DNA of 6,427 bases from Bacteroidales bacterium (GTDB lineage Bacteria; Bacteroidota; Bacteroidia; Bacteroidales; UBA1402). Both the position numbers and the translations under genes were made by a program. Below, one piece after another: positions 1 to 6,427 of the stretch. The first letter of the stretch is position 1, and each line of letters starts with the position of its first letter. The DNA lies in assembly GCA_012511135.1 (NCBI GenBank), contig JAAZGQ010000178.1, positions 1 through 6,427 of the forward strand, written 5' to 3'. The notes below the pieces were generated by a model. The model worked only from the letters and a program-made list of their open reading frames with translations, was not told where the DNA came from and ran no database searches.

Positions 1-1
1 C

Positions 2-592
2 GTTCATGTTCGCACACATGCCAAAGCTGTACCAGAAGAAAAAGAGCGTGCCGATAACGAACTCGGAACAGGCTCAGCCGGATCACTTACCGACTCAGCC
101 CCCATCAAACTGGATTTTTACAGTCATGTGAATCCGGTAAGCCGCTATACAGAATGGTATATATACACCACTCCCGGCTCAAGGGAGGAATACCTGCGCC
201 GCACCGAAACCGACATCAATAACACCTTTAATCAGGCCGGCAGTTTTGAAGTTAAATTAATAGCCAGCAATAGCGTTTGCAAAGATTCAGCAATTTTCAC
301 TATCCGGGTTACGGAGTCTTCGCTGGATTGTCCCAATTTTTTCAGTCCCCGTTCTACTCCGGGTGACAACGACGAATTCAAGGTGGCTTACCAGTCTCTG
401 ATTAAATTTCAGGGGCGCATTCTGAACCGCTGGGGCAATGTGCTGTTTGAATGGACAGATCCTTCCCTGGGTTGGGATGGTACTTACAAAGGTAAAGCAG
501 TATCTCCCGGCGTGTATTTTTACATCATCAGTGCTACCGGATCGGATGGTATAGAATACCGGAAAAAAGGAGACATAAATTTATTGGAATAA
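2..592 (+). CDS. Partial secreted/surface protein: PKD-like domain plus T9SS type B C-terminal sorting domain (5' end outside window)
   Basis: The frame is open from base 2 to the TAA at 590-592, so this is the last 196 residues of a longer protein. Visible residues about 34-104 look like a PKD-type beta-sandwich, with an aromatic WYIY strand, an AGSFEVKLIASNS segment and a closing FTIRV strand. Residues about 109-196 match the gliding-motility-associated/CHU_C C-terminal domain (T9SS type B sorting domain): CPNFFSP, then NRWG (142-145), WDG (158-160), GVYFY (170-174) and a final GDINLLE strand. In this family the domain directs export across the outer membrane by the type IX system, so the protein is probably secreted or cell-surface attached. 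The usual Asn-Gly-Asp-Gly loop is replaced by STPGDNDEF. The N-terminal function cannot be seen. The GTG at 128 is internal, not a start. The stop overlaps the next start (TAATG), suggesting co-translation. Confidence 0.88.
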   Translation, partial: VHVRTHAKAVPEEKERADNELGTGSAGSLTDSAPIKLDFYSHVNPVSRYTEWYIYTTPGSREEYLRRTETDINNTFNQAGSFEVKLIASNSVCKDSAIFTIRVTESSLDCPNFFSPRSTPGDNDEFKVAYQSLIKFQGRILNRWGNVLFEWTDPSLGWDGTYKGKAVSPGVYFYIISATGSDGIEYRKKGDINLLE

Positions 593-1530
593 TGAGATTG
601 ATCAAGTATTTTATAAGCATAGTTTTTTTATTACAAACAAGCCTGTTTTCGATAGCTCAAAGCATTTTGCCCCAGGCTATGATACATCCCATAGACCTTC
701 CTCTCAGAACCGAGTTCTGCGGTGAACGCATAGACCTGAAGCGCTGGGATCTGAGGGAACGTTTTGACAGAGAGCTGTTGGCGATGAATTACATGCATTC
801 CTCATCCATTCAGCTTATCAAAAAAGCCAACCGGATTTTCCCCCTCATTGAGCCGATACTCAAAGCCAATAATATTCCTGATGATATCAAATACCTGGCA
901 TGCATCGAAAGTAATCTCAATCCCCGAGCCTTGTCACCGGCAGGAGCAGCCGGCCTCTGGCAATTCATGCCCGAAACAGCCCGTGAATACGGCCTTCAGG
1001 TTGATGATCAGGTGGACGAGCGTTATCACATCGAAAAGGCCACTGTGGCTGCCTGTAAGTACCTTAACGATGCCTACCGGAGATTTGGCAACTGGAGCAC
1101 GGTAGCTGCTGCCTACAATGCCGGAATGAGCCGTATAGCAAACGAATTGAAGAGGCAGGGAGTTGACAATGCCCTGGATTTATTTTTAAATGAAGAAACT
1201 TCACGTTATGTATTCCGTGTTATGGCCGCCAAAGATTTTATGGAAAATCCGGCCAAGTATGGTTTTGTATTTTCAGCAGAATATTTGTACATGCCCCTGC
1301 AATATAATTACGTCAGTATACACAAATCCATAGGCGACTGGGTGGAGTTTGCCAAAGAACATGGCTTAACATACCTGCAATTCAAAGAGGCCAATCCCTG
1401 GCTGCGAGATCGTAAATTAAACAATCCAAGAGGAAAAACTTACAACATTGCCATTCCCATGGAATCTTCTCAGTATTTTGATGTCAAGAATCTCTATATT
1501 CATCAAAAGAACTGGGTCAAAAACAAGTAA
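592..1530 (+). CDS. Periplasmic lytic transglycosylase, MltD/Slt-like (GH23 fold), with LysM-like C-terminus
   Basis: Predicted to cleave the MurNAc-GlcNAc bond of peptidoglycan non-hydrolytically, leaving 1,6-anhydroMurNAc ends. Residues 1-24 form a typical signal peptide: basic MRLIK, a hydrophobic core, and SIAQS as a likely cleavage region. There is no lipobox cysteine there, so it is probably soluble or loosely attached rather than a lipoprotein. The SLT domain covers about 82-215. The catalytic glutamate is E106 in ACIESNLNP, followed by SPAGAAGLWQFMP (115-127) and the AAYNAG motif (173-178). Residues about 238-290 resemble a degenerate LysM module (SIGDWVEFAKEHGLTY, then NPWLR and TYNIAIP) and could bind glycan. 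The length of 312 residues fits a short MltD-type enzyme. ATG 592 is chosen because the signal peptide begins at once; it overlaps the upstream stop by 1 nt and has no close Shine-Dalgarno, as usual in Bacteroidota. The class is confident, the exact ortholog is not. Confidence 0.9.
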   Translation: MRLIKYFISIVFLLQTSLFSIAQSILPQAMIHPIDLPLRTEFCGERIDLKRWDLRERFDRELLAMNYMHSSSIQLIKKANRIFPLIEPILKANNIPDDIKYLACIESNLNPRALSPAGAAGLWQFMPETAREYGLQVDDQVDERYHIEKATVAACKYLNDAYRRFGNWSTVAAAYNAGMSRIANELKRQGVDNALDLFLNEETSRYVFRVMAAKDFMENPAKYGFVFSAEYLYMPLQYNYVSIHKSIGDWVEFAKEHGLTYLQFKEANPWLRDRKLNNPRGKTYNIAIPMESSQYFDVKNLYIHQKNWVKNK

Positions 1531-1532
1531 TC

Positions 1533-1544
1533 GCTTTACAAAGC
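1533..1544. repeat. Short perfect inverted repeat in the transglycosylase-uvrA gap
   Basis: GCTTT-AC-AAAGC fills most of the 17-nt gap and ends 3 nt before the uvrA ATG. As RNA only about four pairs with a four-base loop could form, and no T-tract follows, so it is not a terminator. It may affect initiation or be chance. Confidence 0.4.
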
Positions 1545-1547
1545 AAA

Positions 1548-4370
1548 ATGAGCAAGGCATCAAAAGGTCATATTTGTGTATATGGAGCGCGGGAACACAA
1601 TCTTAAAAACATTGATGTAAAGATTCCCCGCAACAGCCTGACCGTGATTACCGGGCTGAGTGGGAGCGGTAAATCATCACTGGCTTTTGATACTATTTTT
1701 GCCGAAGGGCAACGCCGCTATATTGAGACTTTTTCGGCCTATGCCCGTAACTTCCTTGGTAACCGCGAACGACCCGACGTAGACAAGATAACCGGACTGA
1801 GCCCGGTCATTTCCATAGAACAAAAAACCACCAACAAAAATCCCCGTTCCACCGTAGGTACTCAGACAGAAATTTACGATTACCTCCGTTTGCTATACGC
1901 CAGAGCAGGAGAGGCTTATTCCTACCTGAGCGGTGAAAAGATGGTTAAATACACCGAAGAACAAGTGCTGGAGCTGATTTTGGAAAAGTACGACAACAAA
2001 GCCATTTATTTGTTGGCTCCTGCAGTGCGTTCCCGCAAAGGCCATTACAAGGAATTGTTTGAATCACTGCGAAAGAAAGGCTATTTAAATGTACGTGTTG
2101 ACGGAGATTTTCAGGAAATTATCCCCGGTATGAAACTGGACCGTTACAAGAATCACGACGTTGAGGTGCTCATAGACAAGCTGATCGTTTCTGCAAACGA
2201 TAGCAGCCGACTCAAAAAAAGCCTGCAGGTCGCATTCAAACAAGGCAATGGACTGATTATGATTTTTGACAAAAGTCAACAAGAGCTCAGGCATTACAGC
2301 AGTCAACTGATGTGTCCGGTAACCGGTTTGTCATACAGCGAGCCCGCTCCTCATTCTTTTTCGTTCAATTCTCCCCAGGGAGCCTGTCCGCGTTGTAAGG
2401 GTCTGGGATTTATCAATCAGGTCGACTTCAACAAAATAATACCCGACGACAGCAAGTCCATCTACGAAGGAGGTATCGTAGCCCTTGGAAAATACCGAAA
2501 CAGCATGTTGTTTTGGCAAATCGAAGCTTTGGGCAAAAAACACGGATTTCAGCTCAAAACAGCCATCAGGGATATTTCCTCCGAAGCAATGGAAGAGATT
2601 CTGAATGGTTGCGAAGAAATACTGCCCATCAAAAACACCTCTCTGGGTCTGTATAATTACAATGTGCATTACGAAGGTGTTATTAAATACATACAGCTGC
2701 AACACGACGACGACAGCCCTTCTGAGGCGCAAAAATGGGCCGGTCAGTTTATAAGTACCGCTGTTTGTCCCGAATGTAAGGGCAGCAGGCTCAAGAAAGA
2801 AGCTTTGCATTATCGCCTGGCCGGCAAAAACATCGCAGAATTGGCTGCAATGGATATCAAAGAGCTGGTTCATTGGATAGATGAGCTAAGCCATCATTTA
2901 GATGAAAAGCAAAAACGCATTGCTTCTGAAATTATCAAGGAGATATCGCAGCGTCTGCAATTTCTGCTGGATGTGGGACTGGATTATCTTTCACTGAGCA
3001 GGCCTTCGGCCAGTCTTTCGGGCGGTGAGAGCCAACGTATCCGCCTGGCCACGCAAATCGGCTCCCAGTTGGTCAATGTGTTGTATATTCTGGATGAACC
3101 CAGCATAGGGCTTCATCACAGAGACAACCAGCGCCTGATAGATTCTCTTAAAAACCTGAGAGACAAAGGCAATTCAGTTATAGTGGTGGAACACGACAAA
3201 GACATGATGCTGGCCTCAGATTATATTCTGGATCTGGGTCCCAGAGCAGGCAGGCTCGGAGGGCATTTGAATTTTGCCGGCAGCCCCGGGGACTTAGTCC
3301 TTGCTTCAACCTTGACCTCGGACTATCTTAACGGAAAACTACAGATAGAAGCGCCCACAGAGTATCGCAGCGGAAACGGTCGGGTTTTGAGCTTGAAAAA
3401 TTGTGGCGGCAACAACCTTAAGCAGGTTGACGCAGATTTTCCGCTTGGAAAATTAATAGTGGTTACCGGAGTATCCGGCAGCGGTAAATCCAGCTTGATA
3501 AATCACACTCTGCACGCCGCCCTGAGCAACTATTTTTACCGAAGCCATAAGGAAGCCTTGCCCTACGAAAGTATCGAAGGCCTGGAATTTATAGACAAAG
3601 TGGTCGATGTGGACCAGTCTCCGCTGGGACGCAGCCCCCGTTCCAATCCGGCAACCTATTGCGGGGTTTTTTCTGATATTCGCAATTTGTTTGTCAACCT
3701 GCCGGAATCCAAAATTCGGGCTTATAAACCGGGGCGCTTTTCGTTTAACGTGGCCGGAGGGCGTTGTGAAACTTGCAAGGGCAATGGCTACATGTCTATA
3801 GAAATGAACTTTTTGCCCGACGTCTTTGTGCCCTGCGAATCTTGCCGGGGCAAGCGTTACAACCGCGAAACCCTGGAAATTCGTTTTAAAGGTAAATCCA
3901 TTGCCGACGTGCTGGATATGACTATTAACACGGCAGTGGATTTTTTCGAAAACCAGCCGCATATTCTACATAAAATCAAAACCATTCAGGATGTAGGCCT
4001 GGGTTATATAAAACTCGGACAGCCTTCCAATACTTTGTCCGGCGGTGAATGTCAACGCATCAAGCTGGCCTCGGAACTTGCCAAACGAGATACAGGCAAC
4101 ACCTTGTATATTCTGGATGAACCAACTACAGGTTTGCATTTCGACGACATCAGGGTTTTGATGCAGGTGGTCAATCGCCTGGTGGACAAGGGCAACACGG
4201 TAATTATCATCGAGCACAATCCGGATGTCATTAAAATGGCCGATCACATCATTGACATGGGCCCCGAAGGCGGAAAAGAAGGTGGAAAAATTCTCTTTAC
4301 CGGCACGCCCCTGGAGCTGGCCTCAAGCAATCACAGTTATACGGCTGCTTGTATTAAAGATTTATTATGA
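1548..4370 (+). CDS. uvrA: Excinuclease ABC subunit A (UvrA), nucleotide excision repair damage sensor
   Basis: UvrA dimers scan DNA, recognise bulky lesions and load UvrB, starting UvrABC nucleotide excision repair in the cytoplasm. At 940 residues the length equals that of E. coli UvrA. Module I has Walker A GLSGSGKSS (36-44), signature LSGGESQR (490-497), Walker B YILDEPS (513-519) and H-loop H549. Module II has Walker A GVSGSGKSS (641-649), signature LSGGECQR (830-837), Walker B YILDEPT (854-860) and H890. The UvrB-binding region (about 130-250) is present, arguing for UvrA1 rather than the shorter UvrA2 class. The second zinc module is complete: C740, C743, C763, C766. The first has C256, C280 and C283, but T259 where E. 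coli has the second cysteine. A CPEC motif lies at 407-410. ATG 1548 gives the conserved GAREHNLKNIDV start region. It lies 17 nt after the transglycosylase gene and overlaps the ABC-F gene by 4 nt. Bacteroidota often have more than one UvrA, so a paralog elsewhere is possible. Confidence 0.97.
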   Translation: MSKASKGHICVYGAREHNLKNIDVKIPRNSLTVITGLSGSGKSSLAFDTIFAEGQRRYIETFSAYARNFLGNRERPDVDKITGLSPVISIEQKTTNKNPRSTVGTQTEIYDYLRLLYARAGEAYSYLSGEKMVKYTEEQVLELILEKYDNKAIYLLAPAVRSRKGHYKELFESLRKKGYLNVRVDGDFQEIIPGMKLDRYKNHDVEVLIDKLIVSANDSSRLKKSLQVAFKQGNGLIMIFDKSQQELRHYSSQLMCPVTGLSYSEPAPHSFSFNSPQGACPRCKGLGFINQVDFNKIIPDDSKSIYEGGIVALGKYRNSMLFWQIEALGKKHGFQLKTAIRDISSEAMEEILNGCEEILPIKNTSLGLYNYNVHYEGVIKYIQLQHDDDSPSEAQKWAGQFISTAVCPECKGSRLKKEALHYRLAGKNIAELAAMDIKELVHWIDELSHHLDEKQKRIASEIIKEISQRLQFLLDVGLDYLSLSRPSASLSGGESQRIRLATQIGSQLVNVLYILDEPSIGLHHRDNQRLIDSLKNLRDKGNSVIVVEHDKDMMLASDYILDLGPRAGRLGGHLNFAGSPGDLVLASTLTSDYLNGKLQIEAPTEYRSGNGRVLSLKNCGGNNLKQVDADFPLGKLIVVTGVSGSGKSSLINHTLHAALSNYFYRSHKEALPYESIEGLEFIDKVVDVDQSPLGRSPRSNPATYCGVFSDIRNLFVNLPESKIRAYKPGRFSFNVAGGRCETCKGNGYMSIEMNFLPDVFVPCESCRGKRYNRETLEIRFKGKSIADVLDMTINTAVDFFENQPHILHKIKTIQDVGLGYIKLGQPSNTLSGGECQRIKLASELAKRDTGNTLYILDEPTTGLHFDDIRVLMQVVNRLVDKGNTVIIIEHNPDVIKMADHIIDMGPEGGKEGGKILFTGTPLELASSNHSYTAACIKDLL

Positions 4371-6280
4371 GCAAATTACAGCCCTACGTTCAAGTAGAAA
4401 ACCTAAGCAAATCTTTTGGTGATTTAATCCTGTTCCGGGGAATCTCCTTTGGTATTGCCCAGCAACAACGAGTTGCGCTGATTGCTCAAAACGGCAAAGG
4501 CAAATCCACCTTGCTGGATATATTGGCCGGAAACAACGATTACGAAGAAGGTGCCGTAGTTTTCCGCCGTGACCTCAAAGTGGCCTACTTAAAACAAACA
4601 CCCGAATTTCCACAAGATTTAAATGTATTTCAGGCTTGTTTTCAGGCAGGCAATGAAGTAACGGAAACCATTGCCCGTTACGAACTCAAGATGCAGGAAA
4701 TAACCGGTAAGCCCATGGATGAGGAAGCCGAAGAATTGTTACATCTGATGGACCATCTCAAAGCCTGGGATTACGAGGTCAAGATCAAACAAATTCTGAG
4801 CAAACTGCAGATTCCCGATTTTAACCAAAAAACAGCTCAACTATCGGGCGGGCAACTTAAGCGTTTGGCCCTGGCCAAGGTGCTGATTACTGAACCCGAT
4901 TTACTTATCCTGGATGAACCGACCAACCACCTGGATCTGGATATGATTGAATGGCTGGAAAATTACCTGACCAAATCGGGCATTACTCTGTTGATGGTTA
5001 CTCACGACCGTTATTTTCTGGACCGGGTCTGCAACACCATTCTGGAGCTTGAAGATCAGCAGCTATACAGCTACAACGGCAATTATGCCTATTACCTGGA
5101 TAAACGCCGCGAAAGACTGGAAAATTTCAATGCCGAACTCGAAAGGGCCCAAAATTTATATCGCAAGAAACTCGACTGGATGAGACGTATGCCTCAAGCC
5201 AGAGGCACCAAAGCCAAAGCCCGCAGTGACGCCTTTTACGAACTGGAAGAACAAGTAGCTCAACAACGCAAAACAGAACAAATGCACTTAGGGGTAAAAG
5301 CCAGCTACCTGGGTTCCAAAATCTTTGAAGCCAAATACATTTCCAAATCCTATGGCGATTTAAAACTGCTGGATCAGTTTTATTATCAATTTGCCCGTTA
5401 CGAAAAAGTCGGCATTGTAGGTGCCAACGGCAGCGGAAAATCGACTTTTCTTAAGCTGCTGATGGGAGAGGAGACTTGCGACGAGGGCAGCATAGATGTA
5501 GGCAGTACTGTGCGTTTCGGTTATTTCAGCCAGGAGGGTCTGCAATTTGACGATAATAAAAAAGTGATTGATGTGGTACGCGACATTGCCGAAGAAATTT
5601 CGCTGGGTAACGGCAAAAAACTAAGTGCCTCACAATTTCTCAATCATTTTTTGTTTAGCCCCGAAACCCAGCATAATTATGTATCCAAACTCAGCGGGGG
5701 TGAAAAAAGGCGCTTGTATTTGTGCACCGTGTTGATGAGCAATCCCAATTTCCTGGTACTGGATGAGCCTACCAACGATCTGGACATACTTAGTCTGAAC
5801 ATCCTGGAAGAATATCTGGCTTCTTTCAAGGGCTGTGTGCTGGTGGTTTCGCACGATCGGTTTTTTATGGATAAAATTGTGGATCATTTGCTGGTCTTTG
5901 AGGGCAATGCCATCATCCGGGATTTCCCGGGCAATTATACCCAGTACAGAAGCTGGAAAGACCAGCAGGAAGCCGCGCTCAGAAAAGAAAAAGAATCAGA
6001 GCGAAAAACCAAGACAAGGCCTGCCGAAATGGCTGTAAATATAGACGACAGCTCCGCTGCCCGTAAACGAACTTACAGGGAAGAACAGGAATTCATCCGG
6101 CTCGAAAAGGATATTGCACAAACCGAAGAAAATATTGTCCTGCTCGAAAAAGAACTGGCTTCGGGGCAATTGGAGGCTGCTGTGATTGATCAAAAATGTA
6201 TTGAGCTTTCAAAACTAAATCAGGATCTGGATCAAAAAGCCTTACGCTGGATGGAATTGGGCGAGTTGGAAAAAAAATAA
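4367..6280 (+). CDS. uup: ABC-F family ATPase, Uup-like, with C-terminal coiled coil
   Basis: This is a soluble tandem-ABC protein with no membrane segments, so not a transporter. NBD1 has Walker A AQNGKGKST (40-48), signature LSGGQLKR (159-166), Walker B LILDEPTNHLD (180-190) and H213. NBD2 has Walker A GANGSGKST (352-360), signature LSGGEKRR (442-449), Walker B LVLDEPTNDLD (463-473) and H496. The charged helical linker (about 240-312, with RRMPQARGTKAKARSDAFYE) is the ABC-F P-site tRNA interaction region. A basic stretch (about 538-552) leads into a predicted coiled coil (about 570-635). That tail and the length of 637 residues, against about 635 for E. coli Uup, favour Uup over EttA, YbiT or YheS. 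E. coli Uup affects precise transposon excision and branched DNA intermediates; ABC-F proteins also act on ribosomes. ATG 4367 overlaps the uvrA stop as ATGA, suggesting translational coupling. The ABC-F family is certain; the Uup subgroup is likely. Confidence 0.9.
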   Translation: MSKLQPYVQVENLSKSFGDLILFRGISFGIAQQQRVALIAQNGKGKSTLLDILAGNNDYEEGAVVFRRDLKVAYLKQTPEFPQDLNVFQACFQAGNEVTETIARYELKMQEITGKPMDEEAEELLHLMDHLKAWDYEVKIKQILSKLQIPDFNQKTAQLSGGQLKRLALAKVLITEPDLLILDEPTNHLDLDMIEWLENYLTKSGITLLMVTHDRYFLDRVCNTILELEDQQLYSYNGNYAYYLDKRRERLENFNAELERAQNLYRKKLDWMRRMPQARGTKAKARSDAFYELEEQVAQQRKTEQMHLGVKASYLGSKIFEAKYISKSYGDLKLLDQFYYQFARYEKVGIVGANGSGKSTFLKLLMGEETCDEGSIDVGSTVRFGYFSQEGLQFDDNKKVIDVVRDIAEEISLGNGKKLSASQFLNHFLFSPETQHNYVSKLSGGEKRRLYLCTVLMSNPNFLVLDEPTNDLDILSLNILEEYLASFKGCVLVVSHDRFFMDKIVDHLLVFEGNAIIRDFPGNYTQYRSWKDQQEAALRKEKESERKTKTRPAEMAVNIDDSSAARKRTYREEQEFIRLEKDIAQTEENIVLLEKELASGQLEAAVIDQKCIELSKLNQDLDQKALRWMELGELEKK

Positions 6281-6284
6281 GAAA

Positions 6285-6302
6285 AAGCCTTTGAAGCCTT
6301 TG
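6285..6302. repeat. Perfect 9-bp tandem direct repeat downstream of the ABC-F gene
   Basis: AAGCCTTTG occurs twice head to tail (6285-6293 and 6294-6302), beginning 4 nt after the ABC-F stop codon. The second copy supplies the TTTG used as the -33 element of the tRNA promoter. The block does not form a convincing terminator hairpin. Confidence 0.75.
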
Positions 6303-6329
6303 TTGTTTAGCATAAATAACGTACTTTTG
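6299..6329 (+). promoter_or_regulatory. Bacteroidota-type sigma-70 (SigABfr-like) promoter for tRNA-Lys
   Basis: TTTG at 6299-6302 (-33 element), a 19-nt spacer, and TACTTTTG at 6322-6329 match the Bacteroidota consensus TTTG-N19-TAnnTTTG (-7 element). Transcription would start around 6335, leaving a leader of roughly 18 nt before the mature tRNA. The match and its position directly before an RNA gene are seen in the sequence; activity is inferred. Confidence 0.75.
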
Positions 6330-6335
6330 CGCCCG

Positions 6336-6350
6336 TTCTGAAAATCAGAA
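6336..6350 (+). other. Small hairpin in the presumed pre-tRNA 5' leader
   Basis: TTCTGA (6336-6341), an AAA loop and TCAGAA (6345-6350) form a perfect 6-bp stem, ending 3 nt before the first tRNA base. It would sit at the extreme 5' end of the transcript if the promoter call is right. No T-tract follows, so it is not a terminator. It could influence RNase P access or transcript stability, or be chance. Confidence 0.45.
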
Positions 6351-6353
6351 TCA

Positions 6354-6426
6354 GACTCCGTAGCTCAGTTGGTAGAGCAATTGACTCTTAATCAATGGGT
6401 CGAGGGTTCGAGCCCCTCCGGGGTCA
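6354..6426 (+). tRNA. tRNA-Lys, anticodon CTT
   Basis: A complete 73-nt cloverleaf can be drawn. The 7-bp acceptor stem pairs 6354-6360 with 6419-6425 and has one T-G wobble. The D stem is GCTC/GAGC (6363-6366 with 6375-6378). The anticodon stem is ATTGA/TCAAT around the loop CTCTTAA (6385-6391), giving anticodon CTT at 6387-6389, which reads the lysine codon AAG. The variable loop is 5 nt. The T stem is GAGGG/CCCTC with loop TTCGAGC. The discriminator is A6426. The window ends at C6427, so whether CCA is encoded cannot be judged. It has its own promoter and is transcribed in the same direction as the upstream operon. Confidence 0.97.
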
Positions 6427-6427
6427 C

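Noticed and set aside
128..130. GTG as start of the first gene
   Set aside because: The frame is open back to base 2 and the GTG falls inside the PKD-like domain, so the gene begins outside the window.
566..573. AAAGGAGA as a Shine-Dalgarno for the transglycosylase
   Set aside because: It is about 18 nt from the ATG, too far for a normal site, and Bacteroidota generally do not rely on this motif. It lies within the end of the upstream coding frame.
848..1105. Forward open frame of 85 codons within the transglycosylase gene
   Set aside because: It is out of frame with the conserved SLT catalytic region, which explains the sequence fully.
2331..2873. Antisense open frame of 180 codons inside uvrA
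   Set aside because: It lies entirely opposite strongly conserved UvrA sequence, its translation shows no recognisable domain, and no promoter or start context supports it. It is a shadow of uvrA codon use.
3453..3962. Antisense open frame of 169 codons inside uvrA
   Set aside because: It is opposite the second UvrA ATPase and zinc module, with no recognisable protein features. Shadow frame.
4225..4422. Forward open frame spanning the uvrA-uup junction
   Set aside because: It is out of frame with both conserved genes and has no recognisable features; the ATGA overlap explains the region.
6281..6310. Rho-independent terminator after the ABC-F gene
   Set aside because: The sequence is a direct repeat rather than a strong inverted repeat, any stem is short and bulged, and no T-tract follows it.

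Overview
The window looks like a chromosomal segment from a member of the Bacteroidota, probably Bacteroidales-like. Four things point there. The truncated first gene ends in a type IX secretion (T9SS) type B sorting domain. UvrA and the ABC-F protein carry motif variants that I associate with this phylum. No gene start has a well-placed Shine-Dalgarno sequence. The tRNA promoter matches the Bacteroidota pattern TTTG-N19-TAnnTTTG. The phylum call is confident; anything finer is inference.

Layout, all on the + strand: (1) positions 2-592, the 3' end of a secreted or surface protein with a PKD-like domain and a T9SS C-terminal domain; (2) 592-1530, a periplasmic MltD/Slt-type lytic transglycosylase with a LysM-like C-terminus; (3) 1548-4370, a full-length UvrA of 940 residues; (4) 4367-6280, an ABC-F ATPase of the Uup type, 637 residues; (5) 6281-6353, a short intergenic region with a 9-bp tandem repeat, a promoter and a small hairpin; (6) 6354-6426, tRNA-Lys(CTT). 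The window ends one base after the tRNA discriminator base.

The four protein genes are packed as one probable operon. The first two overlap by 1 nt (TAATG), the second and third are 17 nt apart, and the last two overlap by 4 nt (ATGA). I saw no promoter or terminator between them. The operon would link envelope functions (a T9SS cargo protein and a peptidoglycan-cleaving enzyme) to genome maintenance (UvrA damage recognition, and Uup, which in E. coli is tied to precise excision and branched DNA intermediates). The tRNA gene has its own promoter and is a separate unit.

Most of this is conserved housekeeping sequence. I found no mobile element, CRISPR array, defence system or clearly new system. 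The points worth a second look are modest: a missing cysteine in the first zinc module of UvrA, the overlapping uvrA-uup junction, the degenerate LysM-like tail of the transglycosylase, a variant T9SS sorting motif, and the repeat and hairpin around the tRNA promoter.
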